Positions 23,259 through 32,218 are shown, counted from the first letter of the stretch. The stretch is DNA of 55,705 nt from Candidatus Melainabacteria bacterium (GCA_003153555.1 PLZS01000045.1:1-55705), one strand, 5' to 3'. Notes: generated by a model not told the origin, from the sequence alone. Numbers and translations: made by a program.

Positions 23259-23780
23259 TTACGGATTCTGCGCAATTCTGGCAGTTTCGGACATGTGTTT
23301 TATTTGCTGCAAACGCAACTTCATGTCTTTGTGCGCAGCCATTTGCCCGATTTCCTTAGCGAAAGGAATCTTGCAGCCGCTTTCCAACTCAGAGCTAAGC
23401 TCTAAAATCACAGAATCTGAGCCACCCGACAAAATGACATAGCTTCCAGAACCTGAAACGAACTTGTCGGATTTGACCATCTTATAGTCTATGCGTTGAT
23501 AAGGAACTTCTTTTTCTACCCACATACAATGCACACTGCCTAACACCGGTACTCCCTCGAGCTGTTCGTCGACAAGAGCGCTGGTGCCATCATAGGAAAT
23601 CAACTTGCGATGATGTAGATTCGATGTGCGATAACCTTGAATCGCCGCAAAAACAGCCTGAGGTGTAGCCTCAATCTTCAGAGTCTCGGTAACCACTTTA
23701 CTTTTGGCCATTGCAGGCGAAGCAAGAGCAAGCACCACTAGGGCAGAGAGAGCTGGTTTTAAAGCAATTACTTTGAACAT
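23259..23780 (-). CDS. Exported SRPBCC (START-like) domain protein
   Basis: A 173-residue protein with a cleavable signal peptide (hydrophobic core to ASPAMAKS). The mature part resembles the SRPBCC/polyketide-cyclase fold that binds hydrophobic ligands: a first strand VVTETLKIEATPQAVFAAIQGYR, a middle of strands GTSALVDEQLEG, MWVEKEVPYQRIDYKMVKSD and GSGSYVILSGGSDSVILELSSELE, and a long C-terminal helix MAAHKDMKLRLQQIKHMSET. Ligand and role are unknown. It is divergent from the PPK2 gene. The fold call rests on the strand-helix pattern and the typical 'AxPxxVFxxI' opening. Confidence 0.7.
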   Translation of the reverse strand: MFKVIALKPALSALVVLALASPAMAKSKVVTETLKIEATPQAVFAAIQGYRTSNLHHRKLISYDGTSALVDEQLEGVPVLGSVHCMWVEKEVPYQRIDYKMVKSDKFVSGSGSYVILSGGSDSVILELSSELESGCKIPFAKEIGQMAAHKDMKLRLQQIKHMSETARIAQNP

Positions 23781-24012
23781 CTTAAAAGCTCACGGAAGCA
23801 GACCCTGGCTTCTAGCCAAGGTTGTGGGATTAACGGCAAAAAATTCCGCAGAATCAGAAGCGCCCTGGGCACGCTCTTGAATCTCGTCTAATTCCATTGT
23901 GCCCCCAGCAGCAGTGTTTATATCGCAATTTCGAGAATTTTCTTTTAAATTCGAGGCAAGTTTCAACCTGGCTTGCATGCTACATTTGCGCCTGGAAATT
24001 CGGAGCGCTCAG

Positions 24013-24903
24013 ATGAAAATAGATGCAAAGAGTCTTGACGAGATGGTCGACAAATTCATCGTCCCCTGGGATAAAAAGACTTCGCTGAAGAAAGACTTTG
24101 TGACCGCGTTTAAGCTTCAAAACGTTAGCAAAGATGAGCTCAGAGACGCACTCGAAATGGGAAAAGTATTGCTTGCCAAAGAACAAGACAAGTTGTACGC
24201 GCAACGGTCGCACGCCCTTCTTGTGATTATCCAGGCGATGGACGCAGCTGGCAAAGATAGCACCATCAAACATGTGATGAGTGGCGTCAATCCTCAAGGG
24301 TGTCAGGTGCACAGCTTTAAGGCACCGTCCAGTGAAGAGCTAGATCACGACTATCTCTGGCGCTGTGCCAAGGTCGCACCTGAGCGGGGCTTTATCGGCA
24401 TATTCAATCGTTCCTACTACGAAGAGGTGCTGGTCACAAAAGTGCATCCCGAGCTTCTAGTGAAGCAAAATCTCCCACCTGACTTGAGAGATAACGAGAT
24501 CTACAAACGTCGCTATGAAGAGATCAATTCGTACGAGAAATATTTAGTCAATAATGGCATTTCAGTTTTAAAATTTTTCCTGAACGTTTCGAAAGAAGAG
24601 CAGAGAAAGCGGTTCTTGGAGCGAATCGACTTGCAAGTGAAGAACTGGAAATTCTCGGCCCAAGATGCATTCGAACGCCAGCGCTGGAATGACTACCAGG
24701 ATGCGTACGAGCAATGTCTTAGCAATACCAGCACGAAATTTGCACCCTGGTACGTCGTGCCTGCAGACTACAAGCCATTGACGAGACTCTTCGTCGCCCA
24801 CGTCATCTATCGGGCAATGAAGGACATGAAGTTGAAGTATCCAGCTGTAACACCCGAAGGCAAAAAACAGTTGTTAGAAGCGAAAGCACTCCTAGAGAAA
24901 TGA
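24013..24903 (+). CDS. ppk2: Polyphosphate kinase 2 (single-domain PPK2)
   Basis: Transfers phosphate between polyphosphate and nucleotides, in most members regenerating NDP or NTP from polyphosphate. The 296-residue protein has Walker A MDAAGKDST (76-84), FKAPSSEELDHDYLWR (102-117), and the Walker B region IGIFNRSYYEEVL (128-140) with the conserved Arg, then an Arg/Lys-rich lid (RKRFLERI). All motifs are present, so it should be active; AMP or ADP preference cannot be read with confidence. ATG at 24013 has GGAG 8 nt upstream. The open frame extends back to 23899 but lacks a ribosome site there. Together with the PstS gene at 30893 it points to phosphate storage. Confidence 0.93.
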   Translation: MKIDAKSLDEMVDKFIVPWDKKTSLKKDFVTAFKLQNVSKDELRDALEMGKVLLAKEQDKLYAQRSHALLVIIQAMDAAGKDSTIKHVMSGVNPQGCQVHSFKAPSSEELDHDYLWRCAKVAPERGFIGIFNRSYYEEVLVTKVHPELLVKQNLPPDLRDNEIYKRRYEEINSYEKYLVNNGISVLKFFLNVSKEEQRKRFLERIDLQVKNWKFSAQDAFERQRWNDYQDAYEQCLSNTSTKFAPWYVVPADYKPLTRLFVAHVIYRAMKDMKLKYPAVTPEGKKQLLEAKALLEK

Positions 24904-25240
24904 CACTATTTTCCAGCCGAATTTAGGCGCCAAAATTTCCACATAATATGGAATCTAGTCAAAAGCGCATATATAGATAGAAAATAGCGATCGCCAAAAG
25001 CCTGACAGGCTCAGCTATACACTGATTCGTGTATTTGGAAACCAGCATGAATATATGTGCTGTTGTATACCACGCACAGACGCTAGTCCGGTACATTGAA
25101 ATTAGTTCGGTTCTTATGTGGAAGGTAGTATCCCTTTTTAGACCGGTTTTTCAACCAGCCAGACTTTGCTTGCGTTCAGCTTGAAAGCAGAACGGGACAA
25201 GGATCTGGTCTGTTGCTAGACCAAGGATAGTTGGCGCCAG
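24904..25240. other. 337-nt gap with 5' leader hairpin
   Basis: No gene recognised. A short stem (GCCTG/CAGGC) lies near 25000 and could help end the ppk2 transcript, but it lacks a T-tract. The 3' part holds a leader hairpin before the LRV-repeat gene (25206-25223). A single cyanobacterial-style GCGATCGC lies at 24987-24994. Confidence 0.5.
25206..25223 (+). promoter_or_regulatory. Hairpin just upstream of ribosome site
   Basis: TGGTCT and AGACCA with a 6-base loop end 17 nt before the ATG at 25241, beside a likely ribosome site AAGGA. If transcribed it would sit at the edge of the initiation region and might modulate translation. This is inferred from position only. Confidence 0.3.
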
Positions 25241-26833
25241 ATGTTCAAAGTACGTTTGCTGCGATTGTTCCGCAAGCTCTGGAATTCAGATTCCGCACAT
25301 GCCGCACCAGAACCGGTCCAAGATCTTCAATCGCGGCTCCAACACTTGAACGACCTCTATCCAAATGACGAACTTGGTCCCGATTCGGCTCATGTTACAT
25401 TGCACGAATTGCGCGACATCGAAACAAACAACGTACCAGAATTGCTACCAACTGAAGGCAATCTCGGCAACACGAGCAAGGGTCTAAACCACTGGTGTCT
25501 GAACCAGCAGCAGCGAAAAAACAACGCCTCTGCAAGCGATAATCGCTCGGCCAAAAGACACACATTTGAAATTGATCCAAGAGTTCCAGCTCTTGAAACA
25601 AGCGAACCAGCCTCGAGTCGGACCGCTGGTAGGTTTGGGCATAGCAGCAAGCTGCTCGGCTTATCCGAGGATAGCCTAGGCAGCAAGCTGCTCGGCTTAT
25701 CCGAGGATAGCCTAGGCAGCAAGCTGCTCGGCTTATCCATCTCAGATGCGGCTCTTCGAGAAGTGACTAGGCTAGAGTTCATTAACAGAGGTAAAATTTC
25801 GCGGTCGCTGGCAGGCTTCAACGATGAACGGCAAGCTAGTGATACTTTACTGGCAGATAAGTGGGATTGTGCTGAGTACAACTCGCTCTTTAGCCTTCCG
25901 GATGAATCTCGTTACGGAACAACGACAGAATACGAGGAAGATTACGAAGAGGATTTGTTGCCTTATTTTACAGAGACTTTGCTGATGCAAGAGGAAGAGC
26001 TGGTTGGCGTCGCAAAGGAAGAGCCGAGAGTCGAAGCAAAACCGATCAAAATTATAGAAGCCAAACAACCAACTTTCGCGACAGAAAGTTCTACTGCTTT
26101 GCAGCCTTACAAGAACTTTTCAGAAAATGCCCTTAAGCTAATCGCTCAAAAACCAGAGACACCCGCACCCACTCTCAAGTGGTTGGCGTCACACACGAAT
26201 CCCCACATTAGAGCCGCAGTGGCAAAAAATCCGAGCACCCCCAGTGATACCATTACTGTGCTTGCTAAGGACCATGAAGCAGGAATTCGCCATTCCATCG
26301 CGGAGAATCCTCTTAGCTCCATGGAAGCGCTCAATCTTTTGGTCAAGGATCGCAACCCGCTGATTGCCTGGCGTGCGCAAAACACTGTCAACCAGATCAA
26401 AGACCTGCAAAAGGCTACTGCAACAGCCAAGGAAAGAGCACTGATGGAAGCACAAAAAGAACCTGCTCAACCAGTCGCCAGAGACATTGCCACCACTGAA
26501 GAAACGATCGCCTTTTTACAAGTAATTGCTCGCAAAACCAACACACCGGTCAGAAGACTGGACGATTTAGCCAGACATGCCGACCCAAGAATTCGTGCAG
26601 CTGTTGCAGAAAATGCAAATGCTCCCGCCGAAATCCTCTGGATTCTTGCAAAAGACTCTGATTCGAATGTAAAAACAAAAGTGACTGACAATTACAATTG
26701 CCCAATTGAAATCCTCGAGTCAATGAAAGAAGACGAGGACGCTTATGTGGCTTATCAGGCGCACAGCGTTCTCAATCGCATCCTCGGTGCCACTTTTGGC
26801 GACAACCATCTTCGCTCTGCAACCTGGCCATAG
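25241..26833 (+). CDS. LRV/HEAT-like repeat protein with an in-frame repeat insertion
   Basis: A 530-residue protein. The N-terminus begins with a short basic helix (MFKVRLLRLFRKLW) and is otherwise low complexity and acidic. Residues ~135-165 are a 2.6-copy array of a 12-residue unit (GSKLLGLSEDSL) encoded by the REP-like DNA repeat. From ~290 onward it has two sets of leucine-rich-variant/HEAT-like units: TLKWLASHTNPHIRAAVAKNPSTP, ITVLAKDHEAGIRHSIAENPLSS, and later LDDLARHADPRIRAAVAENANAP and ILWILAKDSDSNVKTKVTDNYNCP. LRV proteins bind other proteins or nucleic acids; no catalytic motif is seen. It is monocistronic and convergent with metH. Confidence 0.82.
   Translation: MFKVRLLRLFRKLWNSDSAHAAPEPVQDLQSRLQHLNDLYPNDELGPDSAHVTLHELRDIETNNVPELLPTEGNLGNTSKGLNHWCLNQQQRKNNASASDNRSAKRHTFEIDPRVPALETSEPASSRTAGRFGHSSKLLGLSEDSLGSKLLGLSEDSLGSKLLGLSISDAALREVTRLEFINRGKISRSLAGFNDERQASDTLLADKWDCAEYNSLFSLPDESRYGTTTEYEEDYEEDLLPYFTETLLMQEEELVGVAKEEPRVEAKPIKIIEAKQPTFATESSTALQPYKNFSENALKLIAQKPETPAPTLKWLASHTNPHIRAAVAKNPSTPSDTITVLAKDHEAGIRHSIAENPLSSMEALNLLVKDRNPLIAWRAQNTVNQIKDLQKATATAKERALMEAQKEPAQPVARDIATTEETIAFLQVIARKTNTPVRRLDDLARHADPRIRAAVAENANAPAEILWILAKDSDSNVKTKVTDNYNCPIEILESMKEDEDAYVAYQAHSVLNRILGATFGDNHLRSATWP
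25644..25738 (+). repeat. 36-nt tandem repeat, 2.6 copies, inside coding sequence
   Basis: Copies lie at 25644-25679 and 25680-25715, with a partial third from 25716 to about 25738. Each unit contains GCAGCAAGCTGC and TATCCGAGGATA, two hairpins also present in intergenic gaps at 14123 and 19392. The 36-nt length keeps the reading frame. Confidence 0.92.
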
Positions 26834-26870
26834 AGGCGACTTCAGATTCAGTCTCGAAATTTCCGCAGGA

Positions 26871-27056
26871 CCAGGGGGCATACCTGGAACTTCTCAAATC
26901 ACCTATCTCAGGTAACGCTGTATTACATCAGCGTTTCGGGAGATTCTGGTTGCCGAAAAGCTTTGCTAGACAAACATTTGCAGAGACACCAAAGTCTGCG
27001 TTTTTTGCTTAACATTCATTTTGGCATTTTTTGAAAAAAAAAAGAAAGGGTACCCT
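26871..27056 (-). ncRNA. Paired intergenic element, copy B (putative structured RNA or repeat)
   Basis: On the minus strand this matches copy A at 11845-11994. Block 1 is 27023-26992 and block 2 is 26941-26902, with the same 50-nt spacing. The GTAA/TTAC stem is kept with loop TACAGCG, where copy A has TATTCGT. The terminal hairpin is CCAGG/CCTGG (26887-26871) where copy A has GGGG/CCCC, so pairing is kept while bases change. The 5' flank has GGGTACCC (27048-27055) and a long T-run on this strand. It lies directly 3' of metH in a convergent gap, as copy A lies 3' of hemL. Confidence 0.5.
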
Positions 27057-27062
27057 ACTCGC

Positions 27063-30000
27063 TTAATCATCAGCGAGAGTTGCCACTGGAGTGCGCGAAA
27101 TGTTGAAATACTTTGCTTCGGGATGCGGCACTACAATTGCGGAAGTGCTTTGTTCTGGAACAAGCATGAATTCTTCGGAGAGTGCCATTCCGATGCGCTC
27201 TGGCTTGAGAAGTTCAAAAAGTAGTTTTTGGTCTTCTAGATTGGGGCAAGCTGGATAACCGAAACTGTATCTTGTACCTCGATAGCCTTGCTGAAACATT
27301 TTCTGTCGCTCGGCAGCATCGTATTGGGCCAGTCCAAGTTCCGCTCTAATTCGCTTGTGGATGATTTCAGCCAGACCTTCGGCCGATTCCACTGAAAGTC
27401 CATGGAAATAGAGATATTCAGTGTATTTTCCAGCTTTGAAGAGTTCTTGCGCATGTTCGCTCGCCACATCACCCATGGTGACGACTTGGATTGGTAGGAC
27501 GTCAAAGCGATCTTCGTCTACCGAGCTAAAGAAATCTGATATACACAAGAATCTACTGTGGTCCTGGCGAGGAAAACGGAATCGCAGCCACTCGCTCTTT
27601 TTATCTTCGTGATACACAATGAGGTCATCGCCCGAAGATTGACAGGGGAAATAGCCGTACACGGCCTTCGGAGTAAGCAACTGCTCGTTGATACATTTCT
27701 CTTTCAGCTCGTGCAGGGCCGGCAATACTTTCTCAGCCACCATCGCCTTATACTCAGCCTCGGGCATAGTTCCTTGCCTAACTCGGAATTGTCCTCGAAT
27801 CAAAACATTCTCGTTGACGTGCTCAAAGACTTCCCTTAATGGAACATCCTCAACTATCTTCGAACCAAGGAATGGAGGAATCGGAATTTCTACACCACGG
27901 GCCACATCTGAACGTTGGGCTTTCTTGCGCCCGTTCTCAGGAGTTTGAGCGCCGTTGTCACCACTATCACCATCGTTAGTGGCGGACGGTCGAGGACGCT
28001 CAACTTTGGCGGGAACGGCTTTGTCAGCTGGGGCTGACATAAATGGCGTCAAGTCACGCTTCTTGGCGATTGCTTCCATGATTTTCAAGTCATCGAACGC
28101 GTCGCCTGCGTAGAACAAAGTGCCATTATAAACACGGCGGCAGTCTTCTTCCACATACCGTCTCGTCAGCGCAGCGCCGCCGAGAATTACAGGGATGCCA
28201 ATCTCTCTTTGATTGAGGATATCCAAATTCTCTTTCATGATCACGGTTGACTTGACGAGCAATCCACTCATACCAATGCAATCAGCCTTATGTTCAACCG
28301 CCGCGGAAATTATGTTTTCAATTGGTTGCTTGATGCCGAGGTTGACGACGCGATAGCCATTGTTAGTCAAAATAATGTCGACGAGATTTTTTCCGATGTC
28401 GTGGACGTCGCCTTTCACAGTGGCCAGCACCATGGTCGCTAACGTCGAACCTTCAACACGATCCATGAACTGTTCCAGATAGGCCACAGCTGCCTTCATC
28501 GTTTCAGCTGACTGCAAAACAAATGGTAATTGCATTTTTCCCGAGCCAAACAATTCACCGACCACCTTCATACCATCCAGCAATATGTCGTTGATGATCG
28601 CCAATGGAGTGTGTTTTTCAAGAGCAATCTTCAGATCTTTTTCCAGATTGACACGATTGCCATCGATAATTCTTTGTTTCAAAACTTCTTCGATTTCTTT
28701 AGGTCCAGTATCGACTTCTGCAACGGCAGCTTTTCCACCTTTTTCCTTGTAAAAATCAAGCAATCTAAAGAGCGGATCGTAATCATCAGTGCGCTCGTCA
28801 AAAATTAGCTTACGATGATACTCGCGCTCTTCTTCGTTGATTTTGTAGAGTGGCAGAATCTTCTGGGCATTGACTATTGCCATATCGAGCCCGTACTCAA
28901 CGGCATAATGCAAGAAGACCGAATTGAGAATCTGTCTGATGTGTGGATCGAAGCCGAACGAAATATTGCTCACGCCCAAAATCGTATGAACGCCTGGAAG
29001 ATTTTCCTTAATCAGCTTAATGCCTTTGAGCGTCTCCAAGCCTAGTTTCCGGTCGTCTTCATTGCCTGTGGAAAGAGTAAAGGTGAGCGCATCAAAAATA
29101 ATGTCGTAAGGTGCAATGCCTGCAGCGGTGGCCAGATCGTAAATACGTCTGGCTATTTCTAGTTTCTTTTCAGCGGGGCGAGCCATGCCGGCTTCGTCAA
29201 TGGTGAGAGCGACTGCAGCGGCACCGAACCTGGTGATCAACTCGACCTTGCGCAACATTTTCTCTTCGCCATCTTCCAAATTGATCGAATTGACGATCGG
29301 TTTACCGGCGACAAGTTGGAGCGAGCTTTCCAGCACATTGAATTCAGTTGTGTCGATGACCAGCGGTATTTGCATTTCCGTATTCAGCCGCTTGATCAAA
29401 ATATTCATGTCACGGACTTCGTCTCGACCGACATAAGCTGTGCAAACATCGAGAACGTGCGCCCCTTCTTTTTCTTGGTCGCGAGCCATGGCCACCATGG
29501 AGTCCCAATCTTCCTTTTGCAACAGCTGCTTAAATTTGCGGCTGCCATTCGTGTTCGTCCGCTCTCCAACAATTAAAGGAGCGGGATCGATGTGCATCGC
29601 AACTGAGGTATAAATACTCGAAACAGAAGGTGTAAATTCAATTTCGCGCACTTTCGGGACGAGCTTACCAACAACTTCACAGACGCGTGCCAAATGCTCA
29701 GGAGTGGTGCCGCAGCAGCCACCAATGATATTGACGCCTAAGTCGCGAGCGAAATGATTAAGCGAGTCCGCCAACTCTTGCGGTGTGAGCTTGTAGACCG
29801 TCTCACCATTGACGTTTTCGGGTAGGCCTGCATTCGGCAACACAGAAACATATTTGGGGCTATTTCGGCAAAGATAACCAACTGGATCGATCATCTCCCG
29901 TGGACCGGTGGCACAATTCAAACCGATCACATCGATTGGAAATGCATTCAAGGTGGTCAAGGCGCACGAGATGTCTGAGCCGACAAGCATCGTGCCTAAA

Positions 30001-30581
30001 GGTGGTGCTTCAATTGTTACTTGAGCAATGATCGGCAGACGACGTCCAATTTTTTTACAATAATCGAGAATAGCTACAATTGCCGCTTTTGCTTGCAATA
30101 AATCCTGCCCGGTTTCAAACTGCAGAACGTCGACGCCGCCATCTACAAGCCCGGCCACCTGCACATAGTAAGCATCTTTCATCTCGGCAAAAGAGATGTG
30201 TCCCAAGGAAGGTAGTTTTGTCGTTGGACCAATCGACCCTGAAACGAAGCGAGGTTGCCCAGATTGCGAATAACTGCGCGCCACTTCCTTGGCTATTTCG
30301 GCCGCTTTTTTATTCAGCTCATAGGCTCGGTCGGCCAGTCCAAATTCCGCTAAAACTATCGGAGATCCGCCAAAAGAGTCCGTTTCGACAACATCGCAAC
30401 CGACTTTTAAAAAGGATGCGTGAATTTCTTGCAGTACCTCAGGATGGCTTTCGACGAGTATTTCGGGGCAATTTTCGTAACCGAGATAATCATCGATAGA
30501 CAAATCGTACTTGTGTATCGATGTGCCCATAGCCCCATCGAATATGAGGACCTTTTCCTTAAGCGCTTCCAGAAAATCCAT
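27063..30581 (-). CDS. metH: Cobalamin-dependent methionine synthase
   Basis: Transfers the methyl group of 5-methyl-THF to homocysteine through methylcobalamin. All four modules are present in 1172 residues: homocysteine domain (zinc ligands Cys223 in GLNCATGP and Cys289-Cys290 in GGCCGTTPEH), pterin domain (~335-600), B12 cap and B12-binding domain (~630-855; His727 in DVHDIGKN is the lower axial ligand), and the SAM-dependent reactivation domain (~910-1172, with GYPACPNLEDQ). A Pro/Asp/Gly-rich linker lies at ~860-900. It is slightly shorter than the E. coli enzyme but complete. No cobalamin or SAM riboswitch could be recognised in the 240 nt upstream. A 56-codon ORF precedes it. Confidence 0.97.
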   Translation of the reverse strand: MDFLEALKEKVLIFDGAMGTSIHKYDLSIDDYLGYENCPEILVESHPEVLQEIHASFLKVGCDVVETDSFGGSPIVLAEFGLADRAYELNKKAAEIAKEVARSYSQSGQPRFVSGSIGPTTKLPSLGHISFAEMKDAYYVQVAGLVDGGVDVLQFETGQDLLQAKAAIVAILDYCKKIGRRLPIIAQVTIEAPPLGTMLVGSDISCALTTLNAFPIDVIGLNCATGPREMIDPVGYLCRNSPKYVSVLPNAGLPENVNGETVYKLTPQELADSLNHFARDLGVNIIGGCCGTTPEHLARVCEVVGKLVPKVREIEFTPSVSSIYTSVAMHIDPAPLIVGERTNTNGSRKFKQLLQKEDWDSMVAMARDQEKEGAHVLDVCTAYVGRDEVRDMNILIKRLNTEMQIPLVIDTTEFNVLESSLQLVAGKPIVNSINLEDGEEKMLRKVELITRFGAAAVALTIDEAGMARPAEKKLEIARRIYDLATAAGIAPYDIIFDALTFTLSTGNEDDRKLGLETLKGIKLIKENLPGVHTILGVSNISFGFDPHIRQILNSVFLHYAVEYGLDMAIVNAQKILPLYKINEEEREYHRKLIFDERTDDYDPLFRLLDFYKEKGGKAAVAEVDTGPKEIEEVLKQRIIDGNRVNLEKDLKIALEKHTPLAIINDILLDGMKVVGELFGSGKMQLPFVLQSAETMKAAVAYLEQFMDRVEGSTLATMVLATVKGDVHDIGKNLVDIILTNNGYRVVNLGIKQPIENIISAAVEHKADCIGMSGLLVKSTVIMKENLDILNQREIGIPVILGGAALTRRYVEEDCRRVYNGTLFYAGDAFDDLKIMEAIAKKRDLTPFMSAPADKAVPAKVERPRPSATNDGDSGDNGAQTPENGRKKAQRSDVARGVEIPIPPFLGSKIVEDVPLREVFEHVNENVLIRGQFRVRQGTMPEAEYKAMVAEKVLPALHELKEKCINEQLLTPKAVYGYFPCQSSGDDLIVYHEDKKSEWLRFRFPRQDHSRFLCISDFFSSVDEDRFDVLPIQVVTMGDVASEHAQELFKAGKYTEYLYFHGLSVESAEGLAEIIHKRIRAELGLAQYDAAERQKMFQQGYRGTRYSFGYPACPNLEDQKLLFELLKPERIGMALSEEFMLVPEQSTSAIVVPHPEAKYFNISRTPVATLADD

Positions 30582-30652
30582 CGAAGGCTACTCTCGTGCC
30601 ACCTGTAACGACACAGTTATAGCTTAAACAGCTTGTCGAAATCAAAGCAACG

Positions 30653-30823
30653 TTAAGCGGCTGCGGGTTTGCACGGCTTCCATGGAATGGCACAGAGACC
30701 ATTTTGGCAAAGGTCAGCAGTGCGCTTGTGATCACGATGACTGGGCTGTGCCGGTAGTTGAGACTGAACTGGCTGTGTCACGGCATCAACTTTACAGAGC
30801 TCGCTTGTTTTTCGCCCGTTCAT
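30653..30823 (-). CDS. Small cysteine-containing protein (56 aa), hypothetical
   Basis: An open frame in the gap between pstS and metH on the same strand. It starts with ATG and is preceded by GGGAG 8 nt upstream and AAAGGA closer in. The product is basic and hydrophilic in its first two thirds, with four cysteines: one near residue 10 and three in a C-terminal stretch LCQNGLCAIPWKPCKP. No signal peptide or family is recognised. Spacing is 69 nt from the pstS stop and 72 nt to metH. Support is the ribosome site and position only; homologues in related genomes would settle whether it is real. Confidence 0.45.
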   Translation of the reverse strand: MNGRKTSELCKVDAVTQPVQSQLPAQPSHRDHKRTADLCQNGLCAIPWKPCKPAAA

Positions 30824-30892
30824 CGTCCTTTCTCCCAGTGATCATATGTGAATAACGAATAGGGGGAAGAATTTAGAGGGGCTCAAATTGAT

Positions 30893-31765
30893 TTAATGAA
30901 GGTTTTTTTCAACTGGAGCATAACCGGCTTCGCGCACGAGCTTTTGGGCCTCAGCGCTGAGGCAATAGTCGACGAATTTTTGCACAGAGGGTTTAGGGTC
31001 TTCGTCCATAAACATTATTAGCGGACGACTGAGCGGATAGTCGGTCACCGTAGACAACTCTGTTGGTTTAACCGATTCCGATTTTCCGGAAAGCTTTAAG
31101 CCAAGCACCTTTACTTTGTTTCCGGCGCTCGACGCGCTGCCCATTCCTATATAACCAATCGCACCCTTGTCTTTACTGATGGACAGGAGAAGGTCATCAC
31201 CAGAAAGAACAATCTTGGCGCTTCTTGCATAGTTGACGTTTTGCAAAAGGTGTTCTTTGAAAAATTTGTAGGTTCCAGAATTTTCTTCTCGCGAAAAAAC
31301 ATTGATTGGCAACTTCGTGCCACCTACTTGATTCCAAGTTTTAATCGAACCAGCAAAAATACCTTTCAATTGTTCCAAAGTTAGCGATTGAACAGGATTA
31401 ACTGGATTGACAATGATCGCGACCGAGTCACGTGCCACTGTTACTTTTTTCAACTTGATTGACTTATCGTGCAGTTTTAGAATCTCAGAAGAGGTTAAAT
31501 CTCGAGAAGCTGCAGCCAAGTCGGTCGTGCGATTAATCAGAGCATCGATGCCACCACCGGAGTCGCCGGAATTGACTGAAATGGGCACGTTGGGCTCATG
31601 TTGCATGAAATTGGTGGCCCATGACCGGACCAGCGAAGTCATCGTATCGGAGCCTTCAATCGAGACTAATGCCGTTAATTCGCGGGCATCCTTCCTCTTT
31701 TCTTCGGAGCAGGCGCCAAGCGACAGAGATACCAAAACGGTTAGAAGAACAATCACGACACGCAC
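30893..31765 (-). CDS. pstS: Phosphate ABC transporter substrate-binding lipoprotein (PstS family)
   Basis: Periplasmic or membrane-tethered binding protein for inorganic phosphate. The N-terminus is a lipoprotein signal with lipobox LGAC, so the mature protein starts at Cys19. The PstS/PBP-like fold shows IEGSDTMTSLVRSWA, NSGDSGGGIDALI, AAASRDLT, ARDSVAIIVNPVNPV, LEQLKGIFAGSIKTWNQVGG, FSREENSGTYKFF and KGAIGYIGMG, which include the phosphate-contacting Ser/Thr and Asp positions. The 290-residue length is typical. No pstC, pstA, pstB or phoU is adjacent, so it is an orphan copy that may feed a transporter elsewhere or act as a sensor. The start is GTG at 31765. Confidence 0.9.
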   Translation of the reverse strand: MRVVIVLLTVLVSLSLGACSEEKRKDARELTALVSIEGSDTMTSLVRSWATNFMQHEPNVPISVNSGDSGGGIDALINRTTDLAAASRDLTSSEILKLHDKSIKLKKVTVARDSVAIIVNPVNPVQSLTLEQLKGIFAGSIKTWNQVGGTKLPINVFSREENSGTYKFFKEHLLQNVNYARSAKIVLSGDDLLLSISKDKGAIGYIGMGSASSAGNKVKVLGLKLSGKSESVKPTELSTVTDYPLSRPLIMFMDEDPKPSVQKFVDYCLSAEAQKLVREAGYAPVEKNLH

Positions 31766-31973
31766 TGGATTTTCAGCCTCGTCTCAAAATTATTGTCGCC
31801 CGCTAGAGGCGGAACTCATGATACATCAGGTTCCCAAAAGGACAATCGCCTAGTTGAGCGACTTGCTGCGTTATTGAAACAATCTCAGTTGATTCAGACT
31901 TTTTATTCATACAGATCCTGTTTCAAACAGATAGAACACTCTCAATGCCACTATATCTAGTGCATTGACTATT

Positions 31974-32001
31974 GCAAAGAAAAGGCCCGCTTTCACGGGC
32001 C
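31974..32001 (-). terminator. Rho-independent terminator
   Basis: On the minus strand, GGCCCG and CGGGCC (31984-32001) flank a 6-base loop and are followed by TTTTCTTT. It lies 26 nt after the stop of the small acidic gene at 32027 and should end that transcript before pstS. Confidence 0.85.
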
Positions 32002-32026
32002 CAGCCTAATTAAGATGCCGAGTTTT

Positions 32027-32218
32027 TTATTCCTCGAATCCGTCGTCTTCGTCTTCTTCTTCAGCTTCCTCTGCGATCATTTCGCAGGCGGCAAGAAAGA
32101 ATTGGCTGGTGATTGTCGCTGCGGTGTCAGGTGAAACACCTACTGCGGTCAGACTTTTAATCCAATGTACTACTTCATCCAGAACTGAAGTGTCAACAAT
32201 TGCTTGTGTTTGAGGCAT
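32027..32218 (-). CDS. Small acidic protein (63 aa), hypothetical
   Basis: Not recognised. The product has a short N-terminal region, a helical middle (VLDEVVHWIKSLTAVG, DTAATITSQFFLAACEMIAEE) and a C-terminal tail made almost wholly of Glu and Asp. The ORF is supported by AGGA 9 nt before the ATG and by a strong terminator 26 nt after the stop, so it is probably a real single-gene transcript. The acidic tail could bind metal or a basic partner such as a ribosomal or DNA-binding protein; this is speculation. Confidence 0.65.
   Translation of the reverse strand: MPQTQAIVDTSVLDEVVHWIKSLTAVGVSPDTAATITSQFFLAACEMIAEEAEEEDEDDGFEE

Noticed and set aside
23084..23359. 91-codon + strand ORF
   Set aside because: It overlaps the 3' end of the exported SRPBCC gene on the other strand, has no ribosome site and a composition unlike a protein.
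24987..24994. GCGATCGC, the HIP1 palindrome of many cyanobacteria
   Set aside because: One copy in 55 kb is not an enrichment and does not support classification.
25644..25738. Tandem repeats resembling a small CRISPR array
   Set aside because: Units follow each other directly without spacers, keep a reading frame, and lie inside a long coding sequence.
30582..30892. Possible cobalamin or SAM riboswitch upstream of metH
   Set aside because: Neither the B12-box pattern nor the SAM-I core could be found on the minus strand, and the gap holds a plausible small ORF instead.
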